Source of the DNA: Panicum virgatum
Lineage: Eukaryota; Streptophyta; Magnoliopsida; Poales; Poaceae
Length of the DNA stretch: 64,000 nt
Assembly: GCF_016808335.1 (NCBI RefSeq)
Contig: NC_053142.1
Coordinates: forward strand, 47,353,795-47,417,794
Reading direction: 5' to 3'
Shown: one piece after another, positions 1 to 12,598 of the stretch
How positions within the stretch are numbered: the first letter of the stretch is position 1
Layout: every line of letters begins with the position of its first letter
The notes under the pieces: generated by a model
Database searches by the model: none
Seen by the model: only the letters and a program-made list of their open reading frames with translations
What the model was told of the DNA's origin: nothing
Made by a program: the position numbers and the translations under genes

Positions 1-355
1 CAACGACGGCGGTGAGGGTCTTGACGTAGGCCTCGATCATCTCCTCCTCAGTCAGCTTGGGGTCGGTGGGGAACTCCATGACGATGAGCCAGTGCTCGTA
101 GTCGCAGCCGTCGAGGAGGATCGTCTCCTTGGGCGGGCGGTTGCTCCAGTTGGGCGAGGGGTCGTTCAGCGGCGAGTACCCGGACCCACCGGACGACGCG
201 GTCTTGGCCCCGCGCGACGCGAGCAGCGCCCACGGGGCGAGGTGGGCGGAGGCAGCTGCGGCGGCGAGCGGGGCGAGGCGGCGGGGGAGCGCGCGGGAGG
301 AGGAGGAGAGGAGGAGCGCGGTGAGGCCGCGGCGGGTGGCGGATGCGGCCGCCAT
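1..355 (-). CDS. MORF: MORF organellar RNA-editing factor, first exon (partial)
   Basis: Reading down from an ATG at 355-353 gives MAAASATRRGL, then Ser-, Arg- and Ala-rich sequence that fits a mitochondrial or plastid transit peptide. The start of the MORF/DAG domain follows: GCDYEHWLIVMEFPTDPK, then a TEEEMIEAYVKTL segment. About 118 codons are present and the frame is still open at base 1, so the rest of the gene lies outside the window. MORF proteins bind PLS-class PPR proteins and are needed for C-to-U editing of organellar transcripts. The region before the domain (SGYSPLNDPSPNW) resembles the MORF1/MORF8 branch, but the subgroup is not settled by this fragment. No disruption is seen. 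Confidence 0.9.
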   Translation of the reverse strand, partial: MAAASATRRGLTALLLSSSSRALPRRLAPLAAAAASAHLAPWALLASRGAKTASSGGSGYSPLNDPSPNWSNRPPKETILLDGCDYEHWLIVMEFPTDPKLTEEEMIEAYVKTLTAVV

Positions 356-786
356 GGCTGGGGGGCCGCAAGGGACTCGGGGCGGAGCGCCGTTGCAGAC
401 GGCGGCGAGGGGCGGCGGCGGCGGGGCGAGGGCGAGAGGAGGGGTGCGGAATGGGCAGCAATGTAATATTAGGTGGGCTGGATGGAGTGGGATTGGGTGG
501 GTTGGGCTGGGCTAACGAAATGGTTTCGGCCTGGGGAAGCAGCCTCGCGCAATCCGGCCCGCAGCAGAGCACAAGCAATGTCGCGCGTTCGAGCTCGGCG
601 ATTCGGCTCCGGTGAGGGGCGCTGCTAGGATCAAGTGGGTGAACCCTAGCCAAACTATCACACTAATTCAGATTTTATATTTTAGGTCTAAATTAATTCA
701 ACAAATCACTTTACATGTGTAATCCAGTCAAATTTATTCCATATCAATTTTTTTTCCGAAACAATTTTTTTATTATTCAAATAATA
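356..786. other. upstream region of the MORF gene
   Basis: The 5' flank of the minus-strand MORF gene. It is GC-rich to about 620 and AT-rich beyond. Open frames on both strands here are low-complexity by-products of base composition. No TATA box is convincing. Confidence 0.5.
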
Positions 787-791
787 AAAAA

Positions 792-1751
792 TGTCGGTAC
801 CTCTGGACTAAGGTACCTACTCTTGCTGTTTCAAGACTCGCTATTATCGTAACTACGCCCTAAGAAGTGAGCAGCCGGACCCCTGCGGTCCAACTCCATC
901 TCACCGGACCAACGGCCCGGACCCGCTTCCCGCTCGTAGGAGTGGAGGCTGTCCGACTGGTCCGGGTCACCACATGGCTCGCGAAGCCTTCTCTCGGGAA
1001 GACATCGAACTCGCCCACCTACCGCATTAATCGGAGACGTAGTCGGAGACTGTAAGTTGCGATCTGCGCAGGCAGAGCCCAAGATTTTGACTTTTTTTAT
1101 TTTTTTTTTTGCCAGGCTTTTGTACTGTTGACCGCGCGTTACCAAGGCGCACAGTGCAGCCGTTGGCGCAGCCACGCCATCGCGTTATTCTGCTACGCCA
1201 GTTAGACACGACAGCTCGGCTTTGCCACATAACGCATGCGCGGTAGACCCAACAGTCTATGCCGCAACCTACGTTGCCTCAACGGGCGCCTCGCCGATGG
1301 GACAGGTGAAGACTCCCCTCGGTCAGAGAGTCTACAGGGCGATGAAGCGTATCCGGCAAGAGATTCTCAACCACTGTAGCACTATTAATGTCTTTTTCGT
1401 AGTATACTATACATCCTTGTTGGGCCCACCTGTCGGGGTCCAACGCCTGTGTACGCGTCCTCCTTGTGCTATAAAAGGGAGACGCCTGTTAGAGAAGGAC
1501 TCAAGTAAAAAAAAAAGGACTTAGAGGCAGATGATAGACTCATCCACAGACACAAGAGCAATACATCTCTCAGTGGACGTAGGGTATTACGCTCCGGCGG
1601 CCCGAACCACTCTAAATCCCCGAGTGTTCTTGTGTTCTTGCTTCATGAGTAGATCTGATGGATTACTTGCGCATCCCCGAGTAACCACCCTCAGGGATTC
1701 GGCGGGTGCACTACGCCACCCGGCTGTGGCCCTCCTCTTAGAGCCACGACA
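792..1751 (+). mobile_element. solo LTR, gypsy-type
   Basis: The 960-bp element starts TGTCG and ends CGACA, a perfect 5-bp inverted terminus. It is flanked by AAAAA at 787-791 and 1752-1756, as expected for a 5-bp target duplication, although low complexity weakens that point. A TATAAAA box at 1470-1476 lies inside in the plus direction, as in an LTR promoter. No primer-binding site, polypurine tract, gag or pol follows, so it is a solo LTR left by recombination. The family is inferred from the terminus and target-site length. Confidence 0.75.
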
Positions 1752-1756
1752 AAAAA

Positions 1757-3330
1757 GTTTGTTCGAGAACAAAAAAAATATTCCAGAACAAAAAAAATTT
1801 ATTGGACCTTGTGCAATGGTTTAACTGCCAGTCGCTTGAGCGACTCCTAATATTTGCGCTGGTGAGCGCAAGTGTCGTTTGATAACTTCGAACACAGATT
1901 ACTGCGTGGAGCGGTTTGGCCCGAAGCAGTTGCCCACCGACAGGGGTGCAAATGAGTGACCCTTAAATACCATTTCAATTCTTTTTAGTTCGAAATTTTA
2001 TATTATTTTTTTAAAATGACTCCCATCCGGATCGTGTATCGAGATTTGCCAAAAGGGGTCGTCTAGAACTTGAAACGGATGAGTACGTCCCATCCGGCCA
2101 TCCCCAGAAGCAGCAGTTTTGTCAGGCAAAACTAAAAAGTCGATCCTAAAGCGCCGTCGTCTTGAATCGTGCTCCGTCCGAATTAGCAGCTACCCCTGTC
2201 CACTTTCACTTTGGATGGCTCTCCGCTCCAAGACGGGTGGCTTTCACCTAATATCAGCTTTCGATTCCATCTCACCAAGCAGGCCTGCATCTGATTAAAC
2301 AACCGTACGATCAGCAGCTGTTTGATTACTGATCACCGGCAGCGAGGAGGGCTGAGCGTCCTCCATAGCAGCTGTTTGATTACTGATCACCGGCAGCGAG
2401 GAGGGCTGAGCGTCCTCCATTTTTCTACTTCCGATACCAGCGTCACCGCCTCCAGCGCTCCACATGCTTGCTCTTTGCTGCTTTAGCCCCGTTATTCTCG
2501 CGCCCCCTCGCTTTTGGGAATTCTGTATGCGCAGAAATGAACGGACCACTTGGAATTCTGTTCTCTGAATTTGGCAAAAGGAGCATCAGATTTTATTTGC
2601 TTGTTTCTTTGCGAAAAGCATCGACTTTTCGTACGTGTGCAAGGAGAAAGAGGAAGAGGTCTTTATGACAAAGAAAATATTGGTAGAATTCTGTGCGTGC
2701 TCTTTATTTCGTCCTGGAGGAGTGGTTGGGAGCAACATGGCAGCAAGTGTGCCAAATTGAAAGCAGTAGCTGAAAATATCTTTTCCCGAGTCAAATATCA
2801 TATGGAAAAGAAATACTGGAAGATTGACAATGTGGTTAAAACGTATAGAACGACCCCATTTATTTGCAATCTTTTATGGAGTGACTGGAGCCTGAAGATG
2901 CATGTTGGCCCACGAATATGGGACAAATTTGCACTGCTCGCAGCTGGGAAGTTGGACTTCTTGGTGGTCATCGATCTGAAGTATTCGAGCCAAAACTAGA
3001 AGCTGGCAGAAAAAAGGAAATCAAATCAAAGACTTTCAGAGTACCAGATCGAGTGGATTCCTCATCTTACAAGGCTGGATGAAAAGATCAGTCCACTCAA
3101 AGATGAACGGAACAGGGCCAAGATCTATGCTACAAGTATATCGAATGAACATATCTTGGATCCGGATTTACATATATATATTTACATACATATTATTACA
3201 CAAAAAAGGAGAGAAAAAGAAGAAGCAAATGGAACCTCTAGAGGAGCAAGAACACTGACAACGCCAACGCACGCCTGCACAGCCACGCCTCAAGGAAATC
3301 GAACCGCTAGTCCGCTACGCTAGGAGGATC
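1757..3330. other. no recognised gene; AT-rich flank with a short tandem repeat
   Basis: I see no gene I can support. A 149-codon plus-strand frame at 2550-2999 has no ATG start and matches no family I know. Its tail could be a degraded exon, but this is unproven. A 54-bp duplication at 2313-2420 is listed separately. Confidence 0.5.
2313..2420. repeat. perfect 54-bp tandem duplication
   Basis: 2313-2366 and 2367-2420 are identical 54-bp units. The unit length is a multiple of three, so a minus-strand frame through it repeats an 18-residue block starting MEDAQPSSLP, but no real protein is implied. Confidence 0.95.
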
Positions 3331-3341
3331 TCCGACCGACC

Positions 3342-3700
3342 TCAGACGACCACGGTGAGGTAGGCGACCGCGAGCCCACCGTCGCCGGAGCCGGCCCCGG
3401 CGAGCGTGCCGAGGAGGCGGCGGAACGGGGCCGCGGGGCAGGGGATGCGCAGCGGGCCCCGGCGCGCGTAGCGTACTCCTGCGCGGCGCGGCGGAGCAGC
3501 TCGGCGATGGGGGGGCGGCCCAGCAGCTCGGCGGGGACGACGAACCGCTCCGTCTCCTCCCCCTCGGCGCCGACCTCCACCGGCACGTGCCCCGCCGGCA
3601 CCTTCCCCCCGGCCCCGTGCCACGCCGGCGCCGCCACGGCGCCCGGCGTCACCCTGCAGGCCCCCGTCGAGACGCACCGGAGCAGCCCCTTCATCGTCAT
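3342..3700 (-). pseudogene. SAUR: SAUR family gene with a 1-nt frameshift
   Basis: The start is ATG at 3700-3698, with a second ATG two codons on: MTMKGLLRCVSTG. The SAUR core follows: VPAGHVPVEVG, ERFVVPAELLGRP, IAELLRRAAQEY. The family then expects GYAR, but only two bases (3471-3472) lie between the two TAC codons, where a GGC codon is expected. The remaining core, YARRGPLRIPCPAAPFRRLL, continues in the next frame to a stop at 3344-3342. One missing base thus splits an otherwise complete single-exon SAUR. SAURs inhibit PP2C.D phosphatases and promote acid growth downstream of auxin. It may be a recent pseudogene or a sequencing error in GC-rich DNA. Confidence 0.75.
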
Positions 3701-3884
3701 GCGCCAGGCCCCGCGGCCCGCCGCTCGCCCACGGCCTCACGCTCACGGGCGCGCGCGCGCGACGGTGGAGATCGAGGCGGGGGCGCGAGGCAGGCTGCAG
3801 TGCCGGAGCAGGAGCAGCCGAGCTGGAGCGCTGCGAGGGGGAGGCGAGGACGGCGGGGGCGTGCGCTTGCGCAGGCGTCCGCTA

Positions 3885-3892
3885 CTATATAG
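3885..3892 (-). promoter_or_regulatory. TATA box of the SAUR gene (proximal copy)
   Basis: CTATATAG, about 185 bp upstream of the SAUR ATG, in a GC-rich setting. Confidence 0.55.
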
Positions 3893-4401
3893 CCGGATGC
3901 CGGGGCCGGTGGCACCGACAGGTGGGGCGGGAGTGTCCGTGGCCCCACGTGGAGGTGGGACGGCGGGGGGAGGTGTACGAATAGGACCACGGCGAGTTCC
4001 CGAGGCGCGAGGAGAGGGAGAGAGAGAGAGGAGATGGGGCCTGGCCTGGCCTGGCCTGGCCTGGGGTGGTGGGGACTGGTGAGTGAGTGGCGTGGTGGGA
4101 TCGTGTGCGCCGGAGCTGCGCACGGCGCGGCGCCCGCCGGCCGACACGACGCCTGCGCTCCGAGCCTCCGGTGCAGGCCCCGTCGAGACGCACCGGAGCA
4201 GCCCCTTCATCGTCATGCGCCAGGCCCCGCGGCCCGCCGCTCGCCCACGGCCTCACGCTCACGGGCGCGCGCGCGGCGACGGTGGAGATCGAGGCGGGGG
4301 CGCGAGGCAGGCTGCAGTGCCGGAGCAGGAGCAGCCGAGCTGGAGCGCTGCGAGGGGGAGGCGAGGACGGCGGGGGCGTGCGCTTGCGCAGGCGTCCGCT
4401 A

Positions 4402-4409
4402 CTATATAG
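4402..4409 (-). promoter_or_regulatory. TATA box, duplicated (distal) copy
   Basis: The same CTATATAG in the second unit of the 0.5-kb duplication. It would drive only the truncated SAUR 5' end or read through into the proximal promoter. Confidence 0.45.
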
Positions 4410-4672
4410 CCGGATGCCGGGGCCGGTGGCACCGACAGGTGGGGCGGGAGTGTCCGTGGCCCCACGTGGAGGTGGGACGGCGGGGGAGGTGTACGAATAG
4501 GACCACGGCGAGTTCCCGAGGCGCGAGGAGAGGGAGGGAGAGAGAGAGAGAGATGGGGCCTGGCCTGGCCTGGGGTGGTGGTGAGTGAGTGGCGTGGTGG
4601 GATCGTGTGCGCCGGAGCTGCGCACGGCGCGGCGCCCGCCGGCCGACACGACGCCTGCGCTCCGAGCCTCCG

Positions 4673-5979
4673 GCGGCGTCGGCATCCCGACGTGACCGGC
4701 CGGGTGGCGTGTGGCTGGTTCGACGGCACGGCCGACGTGGATCGCGGCTCGCCGGAGACGATGACTCACTCCAGCATGTGGTCGAACTCGCCAAGTCACC
4801 CACGCGAGGAGCCACGAGCACGCGTGTCCTGCCGTCCCGCGTCGCGCCCAGTCACATGGGCGCTCGCCGCCGGGGCACAGGCGCACGCGCAGCCAGCGGG
4901 CGACACCCGGGAGACGGTTAGGGCGCTGCCGTCGCCGGAATGGTGGCGTCCGCGTCCCGCGAGGGCGACGGCACGTGAGCCCCCCCCCCCCCCCACCCAC
5001 CCACCCACCCCCGGTGCGGGGTGGCTTCCGTACGCGGCCCATGTACGGTTCCGTAACCACGGAAGGGGGGGCGGTGGGTACGGCGAGTGGGGCCCGCGCG
5101 GCCGTACGTTACCCGTGGCTTTCCGTCCTTTCCGCCGGGCCCACCCGCCCTCTCTCCCACGCCTCGTCAAGCGGAGCGGCAGTGCCGGACTGCCAGGCTG
5201 CCAACGTGGAGGTCGCGGCAAGTACAGACACGGAGGGCGGGCATGGAAAGCGTTGCCGACAGGGGCGACGTCTCGTCTCATGTAGCGTCAAGCGTGCCCC
5301 TGTTCTCGGAGGGAGAGCTGCTCCTTTTTGAAGGTGCTCCCATTTTTTTTCCCGGTGGGGCTCTTTGTGGTTGAGGTTCGTAGGGTTTAATTTATTTTTT
5401 TTGGAGTATAGATTTTCAGTTCTGAACCCCTTTGTAATGTGCATATTTTTCCACGACGATTTTTCAGAGAGTGTGGGCGGGAGAAAGGAGCACCGATTTC
5501 ATTGATGTTTAATTATAGCGGTCCTTGTTCATGACATGCATTGGTATTTATTGGTAAACGCGTTACGGTAGACATCGCAGTAGCCCTCACTTCCTGGTAG
5601 CCATAGTGCTTATCATGCCACTAATAAAGCACTTATAACATTGATCCAACGGCTGTTATTTCGGCCTATCAAAAGAAGCGGGGTGTATTATAAAGATGCA
5701 CGTGGATACCCATTGATATTTTTGGGTTTCTCATTTTAGTTCATTTTCTCTCCCAAATTAAATACGTAGAATATCATTCTAGTTTATTTTATCAAATTTT
5801 GGGTCGATCCAATGACGCAAAAAAGGTGGGACTTGCATCCCTAGGTGTGTTGCTTGATAAAAAAAACAATTTATTGTGAAAATAAGTATATTTTTAGTTG
5901 ACCATCCTACTTAAATGGTTTTCTGATATGAAAAGCCACAGCGGGTACATATAATTACACACACACATATATATATATA
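4673..5979. other. intergenic, no gene seen
   Basis: GC-rich to about 5300, with a homopolymer C run at about 4980-4995. AT-rich afterwards, ending in CA and TA dinucleotide runs at 5957-5979. Open frames in the GC-rich part are compositional. Confidence 0.5.
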
Positions 5980-7536
<1,557 letters not shown>

Positions 7537-8223
7537 GCGAATGGATTGACATCCAAAATCCAATCGAAAATCCAATCGTGTGAATCCAATTGAAATCCAT
7601 GTAAAATTAGCATCCATCCAGTTCAATTCTAACAATTAGTCTCTGAAATCCAATCCACTCCAATCCTAATCCATTTAATCCATATCCATCCAATACAATC
7701 CTAAATTCCAGCATTAAGTGGGAGGCACAAACAAAGCAGCCACCAGCACATCATGTCATCATCTAGACGTCTTCCTCGGCCACGGCAAGCTCGCCGGCAA
7801 GGAGCTAATGCTGTGCAGCGTCTTGCTGTCCCCATCCACGCACACTTCCTTGCACGCAGCGCCATCACCTGCGGCCTCTGCACGCAGCGCGCGCTAGCAG
7901 CACGAGCGCACCCAGCGCCACCACGCACCACCAGGAGGCCACGTCCGCCGCCGCCGACATGGCCGCCGCGCACAGCTCCGCACCCGCCACCACCGCGCAC
8001 CACTAGCCGGCCACGTTCGCCGCCGACATGGCCGTCACGCACGGCAGTGGGCGCACAGCTCTGCACCCTGCCGCCACCGCGCACCACCACAGGCCGCGTC
8101 CGCCGCCGCCCACAGCTCAGCACCTGGCCGCCGCCTGCCGCTGCTCGTCCCCGGCCATGCTACTGTCAAATAAAATTTCGACGGAAGCACACAAGAACTA
8201 GCCAGAGAAACTAAGAGCTTTAC

Positions 8224-8324
8224 CTTGAAGAAGATCACATCCGGGTTGTGCTTCTCCACGAGGGCACCGATGGCCAGCCTCCTCTCGTAGAAAAAGACAT
8301 CCTCTCGCGACCAGACGTTGTGCG
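8224..8324 (-). pseudogene. captured exon fragment of a TDP2-like phosphodiesterase
   Basis: Minus-strand translation gives NVWSREDVFFYERRLAIG, then ALVEKHNPDVIFFK. This closely resembles the first conserved block of tyrosyl-DNA phosphodiesterase 2 and related endonuclease/exonuclease/phosphatase proteins, where the pattern is N-[VI]-W-x-R-E-D followed by H-x-P-D-x-I-x-F-Q. The exon ends AAG followed by GTAAAG, an intact splice donor. Nothing else of the gene is present, so this is a transduplicated fragment, not a gene. Confidence 0.55.
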
Positions 8325-8771
8325 ACGGCCGGGAGAGAGATGCGCGGCGGCGGGAGTGAGAGATGCGCGTGCGGCCGGGACTCGAGAGAGATGTGCGTGC
8401 GTACGGCCGGGATTCCCTATGATTGCTGCCGGGAGAGAGAGATGCGCGGCGGCCGGGACTCAGGAGAGATGTGCGTGCGGCACGGCGCGGTGCGGCGGTG
8501 GGGCGGCGACGGCGGCGGGGGAGAAGATGTGCGTGCGGTGGCGGGGGAGATGCGTCCGCTCCCCTCACCAGTCCAAATGGATTTGGATTATCCCATCTTT
8601 TTTCATCCAATGGAATCCAACCCTAATGGATCTAAAGCAATGAATATCCATATCCAGCTTGATCCAAATCCAATAGAACTAGGTTCATGCCCGTGCGTTG
8701 CAATGGGCAGCAAAAATATACTCCTATAACGAACTTCATAGAACATCACAAAAAACAATAATTCAATGCTA

Positions 8772-9011
8772 CTCCCTCCGTTCACTTTTGATAGCTATAT
8801 TTCATCTTGACACAATGACCAAGGAAAACAACTTTACTTATCATATAATAAATACAACACGGACTTTTTTGTTGGTCCTCCAATGCTTTAACTGGAAACT
8901 CCTCGTTACCAGTGCTATTTATTGCCACAGCCCATGCCATTAGCAAATATAGCTATCATTTGTGAACATTTGAGTTTTTAAAATATATCTATCAAAAGTG
9001 AATGGAGGGAG
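8772..9011. mobile_element. Stowaway MITE
   Basis: Starts CTCCCTCCGTTCACTTTTGA, ends in its inverse (TCAAAAGTGAATGGAGGGAG) and is flanked by TA on both sides (8770-8771 and 9012-9013). 240 bp; Tc1/mariner-derived. Confidence 0.9.
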
Positions 9012-9739
9012 TATAGTTTTACTAAAAAACAAAACAACCTGCTCTATAATATATTTAGACCCATGATGCGATTAAGATAATGTTTTATATTGGTTGAAAG
9101 CATCTTCCAATATCAATTCGCTTTATGTGCCAAGACATGAATAAACCAGTTTATAAGAAAAAGTAATAATATTCTGAATGTCAAATGAGAATAATAAGAT
9201 CAATTAAGAAATATAGTTTTATAACTTATTTATTTAATGTATTAGGTGTTAATATTCTTCTTTATAAATTTGGTCAACATAGACTAATTCGAGTTAGGAA
9301 AATGCAAAAAGTCTTATATTTCAAGAGGGAGGGAGCAGGTCAGCAATGATGCGAACGGACTTGTTTTGCTGGACGTGCAACTGATAGATGAAGTCCATCA
9401 AGTCCAATTAATTAGTAGGGGTCTAAATCTGCAAAGCCCACCCAAAGCTTTTTTTGCTAATCATATGTGTACAAAACGGCATCTGAAGAAAGATATATTG
9501 TCAGTAAGTAGGATAGGTTTTCTGTACTTACCCCTATTTCCTTGAGTAGAGATATTCTCAAATGCCATTTATTATGTAAAACAATCAGTAACATTATGAA
9601 ACTGGAAACATGGCATTATGAATTGGGCTAGGAATTTAAGTTTTGGACACATAGCAGAGTGCAATGGGTTGCATTGTCTACAAAACTTAAGAGCTATGAA
9701 ATTTGAACATTTTAATTCTTCAGATCCGGTATACTACAA

Positions 9740-12480
9740 AACAAATTTATCAAAGGCGTTCGCTCCCACTGATTTCCTGCACAACTTGGCGACCTGCTCC
9801 GCACCTGTCGATGGCCCTGCTCTGCTACTGCATAGGGAGTTCTAGAATTAAAATAGCATGAAAAATAATGTATGATTCCTTTAGTAGAAAAGTTCTGTAA
9901 ACCAAGAATAGATAATTTCGCTGGGAGACAATAAAAAAGTACCAGCAATCTAATCATATAGTATAATGCCATATGAGCTCTTCTGAGGCATAAGCCATAT
10001 GATTTTGCAAATCAGTTGAGATTTGAGAATCAGTAAAGTAGACTAAAAGGAGTAATTAGCTATATGAGCATTGTACAAGAGAAAGAGAAAAATCACAGAT
10101 CCCTATCTCAATCCATGCTATCCCAAAGCCGTTCAATGTTGTCTAAATGTTATTTTTAAAGACAAGATCAACAAGACAACAATGAAAATAAAGGGATGGT
10201 GAAATGCTAAAGAATAAAGATGGCAGGAGGGTCCGTGGACCATGCATATTACCTGCAAGCATGCTTGAACCCACTGTTTTGACAATCTGGAGCACAAGAC
10301 AAAAGGAGCTATATTTCAGATATTTTAGTCCTTGCAAATATTGACACAAAAAATTTTATTTCTATTTCCATTTTCTATATATGGATCCAAGTATTCAGTT
10401 GGATGTCAACTAAATTTCTCTGACATTCATTATATGAGGAACAATGTGTAGCACCCTTTGATCCATAGCAGGTCAAAATAGAGGAAACCGACGCCTCACC
10501 TGGTAGCATTCTTTGATGCAGTGCCAGAACAGGTGAGAGGACCACCTCATTGGTGCTCGATCCAGCACAACACCCATTGATGCTGGTGAAAGAATAGAAC
10601 GGGGCAGGAATTTCTGGTAAATGCAGAAAACAAAGAACACTTGGCAAATAAGAAAGGAAGTCATTTTAGATGTGTCACTATAAGTTGGTGATCTGGTTCT
10701 TACTTGCAATGGTCTTTATGCTATCGAATGACCAATTCCTTCAGCCGGGGTGTACAAGTGCAGAAAATTTGGCCAGTAGAAATGCATGTCAACGTCTAAA
10801 TAATCTATAGAAAAATCTTTATAAGTATCAGTTCTAAAATGTACCTGCACTGCCTGCAAGGAAGCAACAAACACATCATACCTCGATCATAATGTTCTCA
10901 TTTCCATCCAAGGCTCCAATCATTTTCGACAATTCCACTGTGTTTTGGAAAAGACTGAAAGTAAAAAGAAGGATCATGTACTACCAATTTAAAACATTTA
11001 TATGCTGTTTACATGCTCCAAAAAAAAATTGAATTGGCTAATAAAGTAGAACAAAAGGTTCCTTAACTGAACAGCGAACACAGGTTTGTAAGAGAAACAC
11101 ATGGATGGGTTAATATAGAGTATAAGGGACATTGCAATTAGGAAAAAAACTAATTCCCAAAGCCAGAGGTGAATACAATCGATATATGTCTATTAAATAA
11201 TACAATAGCAGCCAATGGACGTATCGTAAGACTCTGTTGTGAGTCTAATATTCACAATTTATAGTAGATGCTAGCCAAAAGTTTGTCTTTTCAAACCAAC
11301 ATAACCAAGCATACATATTCACTACTCAGTCAAATGGCTTAGTGCAGTCCAGTGAAATAATCCAACAACACAACAATGATCTTGATAAAAAAAATGATGC
11401 AGATAATGAGAAATCAGATTCTAGCCCGCGCATTCATCATTCTCTTTCCATACAGCAAACTATGCACATGCACACATTGTCAAGTTCTTTCAACCAAAAA
11501 TGGATCAATGGAGCAGCAAAAAAAAAGATTTGTTTTCACTCACAAACCTTCTCCCTCTGAACTTCACGGAAGCAACATGCAGCCACTCAAGCTTCTCTCT
11601 TCCTCCATCACTGGCAAGAAAGAACACAAAAAACATCTCAGCAAACACGAGCAATCACAAACAAACCAGCAGGTAGCTTCTCTTTCGAATAAAAAATTAC
11701 TTCTTTTACTCTCACCTGCAAGCAAGCAGCAGCTCCTCTCGAGCGCGCATATCAGCAGCAGCTACACACCAACTCATCGTCTCCCGTCGATTTAAATGGC
11801 AGCTCCACTGCCACTCCGTCTCCTCGTCTCCCAAATCAGAAAGAGCGAGGTGCTCCAATATCAAGTCGCAGGGGCATGCGTGCCGCGGAGTCCATGGCAG
11901 CGCAGAACACCATGGCCGGCAGCCGGCCATCCTTGCCTAGTTCACTTTGGCGGCGTTGGCGTCCTCGTCCCCGGTGGCTTTGTCCCGCGAAATTAATAAG
12001 AACTTAATCACATCCGTGAGCGAAGGGAAGGATGGAGGTGGAGCGTACCTGGAGCTGGAGGTGTCTGCATCGAGGAGGGCGGCATGAGGAGCAGAAGCAC
12101 GGTGCAGGCGAAAGCGGAGGCGGATTGGCGAATGCGAGTACCTGCTCGATGTGGCCCTACGGGAAGTTGAAGATGAGGTCACCGGGGCGCGAAACGGTGA
12201 CGGCCGTGGGCGGAGATAGCGCAGAGATCCGCGGTGAGCGGAGGCCCTCCGATCCGCGCGACTGGAGGTCGGCCATTGCGGGTTCGCGGGCCAGCGTCAT
12301 TGGGCGGTCGGCCGAGAGCGGAGAGAGATTGAAGATCCATGCGCCGTCGAGGGAGGGAGAGGGTGTCGGCGTGCGGATCGCGGAGATTTGCAACGCCGGC
12401 TCGGAGAGGACGCAACGGCGATGGCGTGGGGGCGAGCCTGGCCGAGGGTTTGCAGCGTCGTTTCGAGCCCACCGAGGGCG
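9740..12480 (-). pseudogene. captured host gene fragments inside the Helitron (gene not identified)
   Basis: Exon-like pieces read on the minus strand in order. 10954-10882 follows a CAG acceptor, encodes LFQNTVELSKMIGALDGNE then NIMIE, and ends at a GTATG donor. 10286-10253 follows CAG, encodes IVKTVGSSMLAG, and ends at GTAAT. Other coding-like but broken stretches occur at 10500-10620 and 9740-9840. A GC-rich block at 11800-12480 looks like the promoter and first exon of the donor gene. No continuous frame joins them. I do not recognise the parent gene. Confidence 0.45.
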
Positions 12481-12598
12481 AGGGCGAGGCCGCGAAATTA
12501 AAAAGTGTTTTAAAAAGTATTTTATTAGTAGTAGAGATAGAGAAGAGATTTATGGACTAAAATTTATTTGGATTTGGATTTAGTCCAATCCAGGAGTA

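Larger units (their letters stand above)
3655..4672 (-). repeat. about 0.5-kb tandem duplication of SAUR promoter and 5' end
   Basis: 3655-4171 is repeated at 4172-4672 with small indels, including a different count of GGCCT units. Each copy holds the SAUR start (MTMKGLLRCVSTG), the 5' UTR and a TATA box. The distal copy, with ATG at about 4214, has only about 13 SAUR codons before it runs into promoter sequence. Confidence 0.85.
8679..12537 (-). mobile_element. Helitron, 3.9 kb, minus orientation, with captured exons
   Basis: On the minus strand the element begins TCTCTACTACTAATAAAATA (12537 downward) and ends with GCAACGCACGGGCATGAAC then CTAG (8679-8682). Both are standard grass Helitron ends. 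The flanking bases on that strand are A before and T after, the expected A/T target without duplication. It contains a Stowaway MITE (8772-9011) and exon-like host fragments, but no Rep/helicase, so it is non-autonomous. Confidence 0.8.

Noticed and set aside
48..653. 201-codon minus-strand frame over the MORF exon
   Set aside because: It overlaps the true MORF frame, which has the conserved domain.
2550..2999. 149-codon plus-strand frame
   Set aside because: No ATG start and no recognisable family; kept only as a possible degraded exon.
3885..5060. 391-codon minus-strand frame near the SAUR
   Set aside because: It runs through the promoter duplication and TATA boxes; composition-driven.
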